Below, one piece after another: positions 8,513 to 14,745 of a stretch of 36,247 nt of DNA. The DNA lies in contig NZ_PIZV01000015.1 of assembly GCF_002835665.1 (NCBI RefSeq), positions 1 through 36,247 of the forward strand. The letters run 5' to 3'. Below the pieces are notes generated by a model that searched no databases, was not told where the DNA came from, and saw only the letters and a program-made list of their open reading frames with translations. The DNA is from Chryseobacterium sp. PMSZPI (GTDB lineage Bacteria; Bacteroidota; Bacteroidia; Flavobacteriales; Weeksellaceae). Made by a program: the position numbers and the translations under genes. Each line of letters opens with the position of its first letter. Position 1 is the first letter of the stretch.

Positions 8513-9410
8513 GCATTGTAGAGCATCTCAACAATCCTCCCATCTTAGAAATTTCTCTGTAAGGGATTTCTTCTACGGTCATTCCCCATTCATTTCTCAA
8601 GTGGTCGTTCATTCTGGTGAATGCCTTATCTGAAACCACTACATCCGGAGAAATTGAAAAAATATTCGGGAACATTTCAAACATTTCATCATCATTGATG
8701 TGGAAACAGTTTTCTTCACCAAAAATATCGATGATTAAACGATAGTCGCTTTCATCCACAAATCCGTTTTTATAAATAATACATTTATCTTCTCCTATCG
8801 GATTAAAGGTACAATCTAAATGCAAGATTCCTTCAAACGGAATTTTATCGTTTTTCTTCAGTTCAAGATCTATGATTCTTTTCTTTGGAAAATATTCTTT
8901 TAATATTTCAATAGCGTACTCGTTGGTTCTCGCTGTTTTATAATTTCTGTAATCTTCACTAAAGCATGTTCCGATAAAAAGAAAATCATTCCATACAATG
9001 ACATCTCCTCCTTCTATGTGTGCTGTTTCCGGAAGATTGATAATTTTTCTCCAAGCTACTTTTTCAAAAACACTTTTATATGCTTCCTGCTCATCCGCTC
9101 TGTCTGCGATTACATTTGAAATAATCATTTTATCATCAATAACAAAAGCTACATCTCTCGAAAAAACCTGATTATAATCTTCAATAATGCTTGGGCGCAG
9201 TACTTCAACGCCATACTTTTTTAAAACTGCTTCAAAAGCGTTCATTTCATTGATAACATCCTCTTCTTTAGGATAAATGTTGTGTTCGATTGAGTAATAT
9301 GACTTAGCGTCATAACTTTCCTCTAGCGTGGGAACCGGCCCCAGCGAATTAGGCTGGCCTAAAACTACTGACTTCAGCCTTCCCGTTTCGTTTTTAATGT
9401 TTAGTCTCAT
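8496..9410 (-). CDS. Dimethylarginine dimethylaminohydrolase/arginine-deiminase-family hydrolase
   Basis: A 304-residue cytoplasmic enzyme of the guanidino-modifying superfamily. Key motifs are HIEGGDV (Glu133), LHLDCTF (His197) and the C-terminal GGLLRCSTMPL (nucleophile Cys296). This is the Cys-His-Glu arrangement of DDAH and arginine deiminases. The length (~300 aa) fits DDAH or a short amidinotransferase-like hydrolase better than canonical ADI (~400 aa). It probably releases citrulline from arginine or methylated arginine, which the CtlX-like enzyme encoded downstream could process further; this link is inference. Its last codons lie in the pyrimidine-rich repeat, so the extreme C-terminus may have been altered by that element. 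A -7-like TATATTTG lies upstream (minus strand, 9430-9437). Confidence 0.82.
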   Translation of the reverse strand: MRLNIKNETGRLKSVVLGQPNSLGPVPTLEESYDAKSYYSIEHNIYPKEEDVINEMNAFEAVLKKYGVEVLRPSIIEDYNQVFSRDVAFVIDDKMIISNVIADRADEQEAYKSVFEKVAWRKIINLPETAHIEGGDVIVWNDFLFIGTCFSEDYRNYKTARTNEYAIEILKEYFPKKRIIDLELKKNDKIPFEGILHLDCTFNPIGEDKCIIYKNGFVDESDYRLIIDIFGEENCFHINDDEMFEMFPNIFSISPDVVVSDKAFTRMNDHLRNEWGMTVEEIPYREISKMGGLLRCSTMPLVRE

Positions 9411-9429
9411 AAAGATTTATGCAATACTA

Positions 9430-9437
9430 CAAATATA
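9430..9437 (-). promoter_or_regulatory. Candidate -7 element of the DDAH-like gene
   Basis: The minus strand reads TATATTTG, an exact TANNTTTG match 20 bases upstream of the start codon. The -33 region is only T-rich (TTTT) rather than TTTG. The rest of the 290-bp spacer up to 9700 holds the peptide-array box and no gene I can support. Confidence 0.4.
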
Positions 9438-9626
9438 AGTAAAGGTCTCTACCTATAAAACTTTTGCATTATTTTATCTATGAAATTTAGTTCCATCACT
9501 GAACACTCTACAGCAAAATTTCCCTTCTATCGGATCAATTGCAGATACCGCTTGTGAAAATATCTACAACCTACTATATTTCATCTACATAAAAACAAAA
9601 AAACAGATATTATTATAATTTAATTT

Positions 9627-9649
9627 CCTATATTAGTGATATAATTTTG
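9627..9649 (+). promoter_or_regulatory. Conserved peptide-array box 1 (promoter-like)
   Basis: Contains TATATTAGTGATATA followed by ATTTTG, so TAATTTTG (9642-9649) is an exact TANNTTTG -7 match. The same box recurs before the other two peptide genes. It is 52 bases from the start codon. TATAT/ATATA at its ends makes a short imperfect palindrome, so it could also bind a regulator. Confidence 0.6.
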
Positions 9650-9700
9650 CAAGATTATAAAAAATTAAAATTCAACTATTAACATCAAAACAACAAAATC

Positions 9701-9865
9701 ATGAACAAGAACAATCCAGTGTTAAAACATGCACAAAAATTAGGAAGAGACCAACAAAAAACAGTAGTAGGCGGAATAGGAATCTCAGCAGGCAAAAGAT
9801 GTTGCGAATGGGATCCGTCCGGAAAATGTCTTATCTATACTTGTGATAGATGTGTTTGTCCATAA
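9701..9865 (+). CDS. Cysteine-rich double-glycine leader peptide 1 (putative RiPP/bacteriocin-like precursor)
   Basis: A 54-residue peptide. Residues 1-25 are a leader ending in Gly24-Gly25. Its L-G-R-D-Q-Q-K-x-V-x-G-G spacing matches double-glycine leaders cut by C39-peptidase ABC transporters (hydrophobic at -12 and -4, GG at -2/-1). The 29-residue putative core has six cysteines (34, 35, 43, 48, 51, 53), with CCEW and a C-terminal CDRCVCP. The same leader and CCEW core recur in the next two genes. The gene is monocistronic, with its own upstream box and a terminator 9 bp after the stop. No modification enzyme, immunity gene or transporter is visible nearby. Function is unknown: bacteriocin, signalling peptide or metal-binding peptide are all possible. 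Confidence 0.85.
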   Translation: MNKNNPVLKHAQKLGRDQQKTVVGGIGISAGKRCCEWDPSGKCLIYTCDRCVCP

Positions 9866-9874
9866 AGATATTAT

Positions 9875-9903
9875 AACCTGCTTTTTCAAGCAGGTTTTAT
9901 TTT
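9875..9903 (+). terminator. Terminator of peptide gene 1
   Basis: A 9-bp perfect stem, AACCTGCTT (9875-9883) with AAGCAGGTT (9888-9896), TTTC loop, followed by a T-rich tail. The stem sequence is repeated after peptide gene 2. Confidence 0.85.
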
Positions 9904-10025
9904 ACCTCATCTTTCATCTCAACATAATATCTCTTATATTGATGTTACAGCTGATTAGTATTCTCTAAAAGCAATAACCCACACATGAATTATCTATTAA
10001 TTCTTATTTATTTTTAAAATAAATT

Positions 10026-10048
10026 CATATATTAGTGATATAATTTTA
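10026..10048 (+). promoter_or_regulatory. Conserved peptide-array box 2 (promoter-like)
   Basis: Contains TATATTAGTGATATA followed by ATTTTA. It is identical to box 1 across the central 20 bases and lies 49 bases before the start codon of peptide 2. The -7-like element is TAATTTTA, one base off the consensus. Confidence 0.6.
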
Positions 10049-10097
10049 AAAAAATTACAATCAAAACTTAACTATTAACATCAAAAACAACAAAATC

Positions 10098-10262
10098 ATG
10101 AACAAGAACAAGCCGGTGCTTAAAAACGCACAAAAATTAAGGAGAGATCAACAAAAATCAATTAACGGAGGAGGCATAAACAGACCGCCCGATTACTGCT
10201 GCGAGTGGAATGAAGATGGTAGCTGCAGAATCTGGACATGCGGAGACTGCGTTTGCCCATAA
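10098..10262 (+). CDS. Cysteine-rich double-glycine leader peptide 2 (putative RiPP/bacteriocin-like precursor)
   Basis: A 54-residue paralogue of peptide 1. The leader (1-25, MNKNKPVLKNAQKL then RRDQQKSINGG) is nearly the same, again with Gly24-Gly25. The core has six cysteines at the same positions (34, 35, 43, 48, 51, 53), with CCEW and the same CVCP ending; the residues between are largely different. The leader is thus more conserved than the core, as expected for export-tagged peptides that diversify. The 5' untranslated stretch, with AACTATTAACATCAAAA, is almost identical to that of gene 1, which indicates duplication of a whole cassette. A longer frame at 10210-10398 overlapping its 3' end has no support. 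Confidence 0.85.
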   Translation: MNKNKPVLKNAQKLRRDQQKSINGGGINRPPDYCCEWNEDGSCRIWTCGDCVCP

Positions 10263-10270
10263 AAATATTC

Positions 10271-10300
10271 AACCTGCTTTTTTAAGCAGGTTTTATTTTT
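10271..10300 (+). terminator. Terminator of peptide gene 2
   Basis: A 9-bp stem, AACCTGCTT (10271-10279) with AAGCAGGTT (10284-10292), followed by TTATTTTT. It is the same stem as the gene 1 terminator. Confidence 0.85.
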
Positions 10301-10447
10301 TCAGATTTCCATTACGAAAACAATGTATTCTACTTTATTTTCAGTATAATTTCCTTTTTCAATTAAATAAATCACACAAAAAACAAGACATCACATAATA
10401 ATTTTCGTTATCATTTTACAAAAAAAAGTTAACATAATAAATTTATT

Positions 10448-10470
10448 CCTATATTAGGGATATAATTTTC
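10448..10470 (+). promoter_or_regulatory. Conserved peptide-array box 3 (promoter-like)
   Basis: Contains TATATTAGGGATATA followed by ATTTTC, differing from box 1 at one central base. It lies 51 bases before the start of peptide 3. The -7-like element is TAATTTTC. Confidence 0.55.
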
Positions 10471-10521
10471 GCGAAATTATAAATCAGAACAATTTATTAT
10501 TAACACACCAAAAACAAAATT

Positions 10522-10701
10522 ATGAACACAAAAAAAGCAGTGCTAAAGAATGCACAAAAACTAGGTAGAGATCAACAAAAAGCAATCAAAGGAGGAGGAA
10601 ATTCCTCACGGTACTGTTGCGAATGGGTTAATGGTCACTGTACACAGTGGGAAGATAATGAAGAAAGTTGCCCGGAAGTTTACTCTGAAGAAGAGGAGTA
10701 A
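10522..10701 (+). CDS. Cysteine-rich double-glycine leader peptide 3, acidic-tail variant
   Basis: A 59-residue paralogue of peptides 1 and 2. The leader is conserved (AVLKNAQKLGRDQQKAIKGG, Gly24-Gly25) and the YCCEW core start is kept. Only four cysteines remain (32, 33, 40, 50). The CxxCVCP end is replaced by a glutamate-rich tail ending SEEEE, so the predicted core (about 34 residues) is strongly acidic. It has its own upstream box and terminator. The changed C-terminus could mean a different activity or partner, a self-protection decoy, or drift after duplication; the sequence cannot decide. It is the array member nearest the convergent receptor gene at 10778. Confidence 0.82.
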   Translation: MNTKKAVLKNAQKLGRDQQKAIKGGGNSSRYCCEWVNGHCTQWEDNEESCPEVYSEEEE

Positions 10702-10752
10702 TAAAATTTTGGCCGTAAAAAAAGTAAAATAAGATTAAAATTTATAAGTAAG

Positions 10753-10780
10753 CCTGCTTTTTTAAGTAGGTTTTCTTTTA
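10753..10780 (+). terminator. Terminator of peptide gene 3
   Basis: A 7-bp stem with one G-U pair, CCTGCTT (10753-10759) with AAGTAGG (10764-10770), followed by TTTTCTTTTA. It is a diverged copy of the two earlier terminators and reaches the stop of the convergent receptor gene. Confidence 0.75.
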
Positions 10781-12946
10781 TCTGATTCTGTTTTCTTCAT
10801 CAGTCTTTTGGATTTCCTTCACCTGAAATTTTGAGTTCCCGAAATTATAGCTCGCCGAAATAAATAGTTTACTGCTATCCCACCAATGGGTAAAGCGATT
10901 ATCCATGATTTGTTTATGCCTAAACTCCAAACTTTGGTCATAAGAATCAAAAATATTATTGTAGCCGATTTTTGTGTTCAGTTTATTTTTCAGCCAGGAT
11001 TTCTGAACTGAAAGATCTACTGCATAACGAGGTTTAATGATATAAAGGCTATTCCCGGTTTGAGATTCATAATTGGCAAATAGATTAACAGTATATCCTT
11101 TCGGTAATGAGAAAGTCTGATTTAATCTGATTTCATAATTGTATATACCCAATGTAAATACCTCACCGAGGTACGGTCTGAATTCATAGTTATAGTATCC
11201 GGCAAATTGAGTAGTTATATTCCACCATCGGGTAAGTTTTATCGGAAAGCTTGTTTCAAGACTCGCAAATTTTCTGTAAGGGAGATTTGTTCCAAGATAT
11301 TCCAATACATTTGTTTCCGGATTATACAGAGGATATCTGGTCATTACATCTTTTTCTTTTCCGATGGTAAAGCTTGTAATCCAGCTTTTGTAACGATAGG
11401 TTAGTTTGATCTGACTGGTAAAAGAAGGTAGTAGATAGGGATTTCCAATCCAATAATTCAATGGACTGAAATAAAACCGAAATGGATTAAGCTGTGAGAA
11501 AACCGGTCTGGTTATTCTCCTACTGTATGAAAGTGATAACTCACTAGATTTATTGAAAGCATAGTTTGCACTGAAAGACGGTAACCATTCGAGGTAATTT
11601 CTGGTAACAACTGAATCCACAGTAATTGCATTCGAAATACTATTCGTATTTTCAAGTCTCATCCCTGCATTAATTTGCAATAGGCTAAACTTTTGTCTGT
11701 AAGCCAAGTAGCCTGCCCATATTTTTTCTTTATAAGAATATAAATTACTTCTTGCAGGATCAAATATAAACTGATTACCCACCGACAATGTATCATACCT
11801 GATATTGTTATGAGTATCTGAATGACTATATTTAATTCCTGCCTCAATATCCGCATTTCCAATTTTCTGAGAAATATCGATCTGAGCTGTATAAATATCA
11901 ATTTTATTAACGAGATCAGATCTCCAATGGGATAAAAGATCATTTGTAGCAATATCTCTATTGATAAAATCATCCTTCTGGTTATTTCTAACACCAAGAT
12001 AGTTACCAAGAAAATTGAATGTAAAGGTCTTGCCTTGGAAAGAATACTCTGTTGTTATTCCATAATTATCCTGTTTATAATGGGTAGGACTTTCATTTGC
12101 TGTATTAAAAACCAATTGAGATTCACTTTTATCTGTCGTATATAAAGATCCGGTGCGGAAACGATCATTCGCACGAAAATTACTTCTTACATTTATCCCG
12201 AATCTATTTTTATCATTCAATTTGAAATCAGCTCCTGCCTGAATATTATACACCTTTCCCGCATCTTCCTGGTAAGTATTTGTTCTCATAACATTAGTGT
12301 TAGCCAATCGTTGTAAAGCGTGATAACGATAAGTAGAAATACCATCATTATACCCCATTTGCAGAGTATAAACTACTTTCTCTGTATTATGAGAAAGATT
12401 TAAAGCATTTTCTCTGTAATTAAATTTATTGGCATATATAACGCCGGTATAGCTACCTCTCCAACCGATATTGGTATTCTCTTTTAATTTAATATCAATA
12501 ATACCTTTAAATTCTGCATCATATTTTGAAGAAGGGTTGGTATTCACCTCTATAGATTCCACCATTTCAGGAGATAGGGATCTTAAATAGGATTGTAATT
12601 CCTGACTGCTCATCACGATAGGTTTTCCGTTAATAAAAATGGCAGGAGTAATTCTTCCTCCTATAAAAATACCATCTTCCTGATCGATAGTAACCCCCGG
12701 AGTCTTTCTCAATACTTCAAGAAGATTCGTGGATGTTCTAAAATTCTTATTCCCGGAAACTGTCATGACCACATTACCTTCATTCATTTTTATACTCCGC
12801 TGTACAGATTGAATAATAACTTCTGAAATATTTGTTGTAGCAGGTTTTAATCCTTTTAAAGAATCTGACACTTGTGCTGTTTCTTGTGCTTTTCCAAAAA
12901 TGGTCAGAAATAACAGAAATAACAAGAACCATAATTTGATCATCAT
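10778..12946 (-). CDS. TonB-dependent-receptor-like outer-membrane beta-barrel protein
   Basis: A 722-residue protein with a signal peptide (1-20, ending FGKA before Q). A plug-like domain spans about 40-157 (LLEVLRKTPGVTID, AIFINGKP, ending FKGIIDIKLKE), followed by a long beta-barrel with RNYLEWLPSFSANYAF and SRRITRPVFSQLNP, the motifs shared with the two receptors at 1-4156. It is a more distant third paralogue. It lies 79 bp downstream of a membrane-bound AraC-type regulator on the same strand and may be controlled by it. A TACTTTTG (minus strand, 12967-12974) fits a -7 element. It converges on the peptide array. Uptake or export of those peptides is a testable guess only. Confidence 0.88.
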   Translation of the reverse strand: MMIKLWFLLFLLFLTIFGKAQETAQVSDSLKGLKPATTNISEVIIQSVQRSIKMNEGNVVMTVSGNKNFRTSTNLLEVLRKTPGVTIDQEDGIFIGGRITPAIFINGKPIVMSSQELQSYLRSLSPEMVESIEVNTNPSSKYDAEFKGIIDIKLKENTNIGWRGSYTGVIYANKFNYRENALNLSHNTEKVVYTLQMGYNDGISTYRYHALQRLANTNVMRTNTYQEDAGKVYNIQAGADFKLNDKNRFGINVRSNFRANDRFRTGSLYTTDKSESQLVFNTANESPTHYKQDNYGITTEYSFQGKTFTFNFLGNYLGVRNNQKDDFINRDIATNDLLSHWRSDLVNKIDIYTAQIDISQKIGNADIEAGIKYSHSDTHNNIRYDTLSVGNQFIFDPARSNLYSYKEKIWAGYLAYRQKFSLLQINAGMRLENTNSISNAITVDSVVTRNYLEWLPSFSANYAFNKSSELSLSYSRRITRPVFSQLNPFRFYFSPLNYWIGNPYLLPSFTSQIKLTYRYKSWITSFTIGKEKDVMTRYPLYNPETNVLEYLGTNLPYRKFASLETSFPIKLTRWWNITTQFAGYYNYEFRPYLGEVFTLGIYNYEIRLNQTFSLPKGYTVNLFANYESQTGNSLYIIKPRYAVDLSVQKSWLKNKLNTKIGYNNIFDSYDQSLEFRHKQIMDNRFTHWWDSSKLFISASYNFGNSKFQVKEIQKTDEENRIR

Positions 12947-12966
12947 AATTTTATATTTTATGAGAC

Positions 12967-12974
12967 CAAAAGTA
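12967..12974 (-). promoter_or_regulatory. Candidate -7 element of the receptor gene
   Basis: The minus strand reads TACTTTTG, matching TANNTTTG, 21 bases upstream of the start codon. No TTTG is seen at the expected upstream distance. Confidence 0.35.
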
Positions 12975-13025
12975 TTGGCTTAGAATAAAAATGAGGTTTT
13001 GAAATGTAAATTCCGCAGTACGAAA

Positions 13026-14087
13026 TTATAAATTTGAACTCTGAAACTCTGGTTCAATAACGGTTTGCGATTGTTTATACAAAAGCGGAGTTGTGTTTTT
13101 AATTTTCTTAAATGTTGAAAAGAAGGTAGATTTAGAATTGAATCCTACTTCATATCCAATCTCTTCAATTTTTAAATAGGATCCGCTTTCAATCTTTTCA
13201 CAAGCTTCATCAATTCTGTATTCATTAATATAGGTGGCAAAACTTTTACCTAGGTTATCATTCAATAGCTGGGAAAGCTGATGTGCTGGCATATTCATTC
13301 TGGAAGCCAAATCGCCTAGTTTCAAATTAGGATTTTTATACAACTCTTCCGAGATCATTAATCTTTCCAATTTTAAAGAAAAACTATCGGCCTGCTCTCC
13401 GGAAATTTTCTTATTGGAATATTTATTAGGTTCTTTTGTTGATATCTGATGATACTTTTTGTTGAATAAAATGAGAAAGTTGATATACAATACAAATGAA
13501 AATACAAGACTTCCCCCTGCACAATAAATCTGTATCCAACCTGTAGAAATCAACTGATATGTCAAAAAGATAATTACATTACTGAATAGGACCGGAAAGA
13601 CAAATGGACTGGAGCTTTTGCTATTCTGTTTTGAAAAAATATAAAATTGATAAACAGACAGAATGATAAATATTGACCAAACCGTATAAATAAAAGTTCC
13701 GAAATAATGATTCCAAGTAACGGGAAAAACTAAATAAAGTAAACCAACAGCTCCTAAAATAAGCGTTAATATTCCGAACCATTTACGACAGCTTTTTAAA
13801 TCGAACATCTCCTGTTGAAAGGAAGATTTTATATAATAGTATAAAGCAGGTCCTACAAAAAATAAGCCCGAAAGCCCCATATGCGGAATAATTCTTGGCC
13901 AATCCGGATAAAAATAAATACATACGGAAATGCCAACTCTTATACTCAACATCAATAAAAGCAGTCCAAGGAAAAAATCCGGAAGGTATTTCAGTTTTTT
14001 AACAAACAACAGGTAAATCCCCAATAAAAGCCCATTGAAAGCTCCTACTGCACTAAAGAAAAATAACATCTGTTGTCCGAAAGTCAT
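13026..14087 (-). CDS. Membrane-bound AraC-family transcriptional regulator
   Basis: A 353-residue protein. Residues 1 to about 215 contain seven hydrophobic segments (for example FNGLLLGIYLLF, FFLGLLLLMLSI, LTLILGAVGLLYLVF, FSFVLYINFLILF), consistent with a 7-helix membrane sensor. A soluble linker follows, then an AraC-type double helix-turn-helix at about 240-340, with LKLGDLASRMNMPAHQLSQ as the first HTH and IEEIGYEVGFNSKSTFFSTF as the second, ending in a P-L-x-Y. This architecture is common in Bacteroidota and is thought to link an extracellular or membrane signal to transcription. The receptor gene starts 79 bp downstream on the same strand and is its most likely target. Confidence 0.87.
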   Translation of the reverse strand: MTFGQQMLFFFSAVGAFNGLLLGIYLLFVKKLKYLPDFFLGLLLLMLSIRVGISVCIYFYPDWPRIIPHMGLSGLFFVGPALYYYIKSSFQQEMFDLKSCRKWFGILTLILGAVGLLYLVFPVTWNHYFGTFIYTVWSIFIILSVYQFYIFSKQNSKSSSPFVFPVLFSNVIIFLTYQLISTGWIQIYCAGGSLVFSFVLYINFLILFNKKYHQISTKEPNKYSNKKISGEQADSFSLKLERLMISEELYKNPNLKLGDLASRMNMPAHQLSQLLNDNLGKSFATYINEYRIDEACEKIESGSYLKIEEIGYEVGFNSKSTFFSTFKKIKNTTPLLYKQSQTVIEPEFQSSNL

Positions 14088-14261
14088 GGTGTATTTATTT
14101 TAGTTTTAACAAAAATCTTGTAAGCAAGGTCTATTTCTTCATTATAAGAGAAATTTTAATAGGTTTCACCAATAAACATTGACTATTTGATTAAAATTCC
14201 ATCAGAGTAAATTTACTAAATTATTGAATTGAATTTCAAATAGATAAACATTTTTTAGATT

Positions 14262-14345
14262 TTGGCTAAAGCCAGTGGTTTTTTTTCTTTATCCGTTAAC
14301 GGGCTATCCTTCGCTACGCTCAGGATCCGTTCCTATTGATATTAA
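14262..14345. repeat. Degenerate intergenic repeat with short palindromes
   Basis: Contains GGCTAAAGCC (short inverted repeat followed by a T run), CCGTTAACGG (perfect palindrome) and ATCCT...AGGAT around TCGCTACGCTC. Such words look like eroded dispersed intergenic repeats of Chryseobacterium-type genomes (from memory). The flanking bases 14088-14261 are AT-rich and hold no gene I can support. Confidence 0.35.
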
Positions 14346-14366
14346 TTTATCAAGGTATTAAATTAA

Positions 14367-14510
14367 TCTCACGCAGATTTTTCAGATCTCCCAGATGTTT
14401 GTGGATAACTCATTCGTATTGTATAAATTGGTGTTATTTGTGAAGAGCATTAGTGAAATTTGTGTTTAAAGTCTCCCACAGATGGCACAGATTTTCACAG
14501 ATGCTGAATT
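14367..14510. repeat. Degenerate CAGAT-containing short repeats
   Basis: Repeated words around CACGCAGAT, TCAGATCTC, CCCAGATG, CACAGATGG, CACAGATTTT and CACAGATGC occur in two clusters (14367-14397 and 14475-14504), separated by TTTGTGAA-like words. There is no open reading frame. This resembles a dispersed non-coding repeat family. Confidence 0.4.
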
Positions 14511-14600
14511 TATTTTTCAGAAGCAGCCAACATACAATTGCTTTCATAAATTCCAGGGCTAATCTCATTACCTATTATTCATTACTTATTACTCATATCC

Positions 14601-14685
14601 TAGCCCCATAGAAACGGTTACCCCGCAGCAGGGGTTGGAGAGTATAGGCGCGAGGAGTATGAGTGGATAGCGGGAACCAGCTCCT
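14601..14685 (+). ncRNA. Possible Flavo-1-like structured RNA or related intergenic repeat
   Basis: Begins TAGCCCCATAGAAACGG and ends GGATAGCGGGAACCAGCTCC, the two conserved ends I recall from Flavo-1-type elements in Flavobacteria. Between them is a GC-rich hairpin (ACCCC 14620-14624 with GGGGT 14631-14635). The GC content is clearly above its surroundings. The identification is from memory of the motif and needs a covariance-model search. Its function in the literature is unknown. Confidence 0.45.
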
Positions 14686-14689
14686 CATA

Positions 14690-14726
14690 TAAAAACAAAA
14701 AATCCCAAAGCAAGCCTTGGGATTTT
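14690..14726 (-). terminator. Terminator of gltA
   Basis: A stem, AAATCCCAA (14700-14708) with TTGGGATTT (14717-14725). On the minus strand it is followed by a T run (A-rich plus strand at 14691-14700). It lies 20 bp after the gltA stop. Confidence 0.8.
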
Positions 14727-14745
14727 GATATGGTATAAGCAAATA

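Noticed and set aside
10210..10398. 62-codon frame overlapping the end of peptide gene 2
   Set aside because: It runs through the peptide 2 terminator and has no homologue-like features; the in-frame conserved peptide explains this DNA.
9701..10701. Peptide array as metallothioneins
   Set aside because: The cysteines are few and the strict double-glycine leader points to export; metal binding after export is still possible but is not the simplest reading.
9627..10780. Repeated array as a CRISPR
   Set aside because: Repeats are about 400 bp apart and enclose protein-coding units; there are no short regular spacers and no cas genes.
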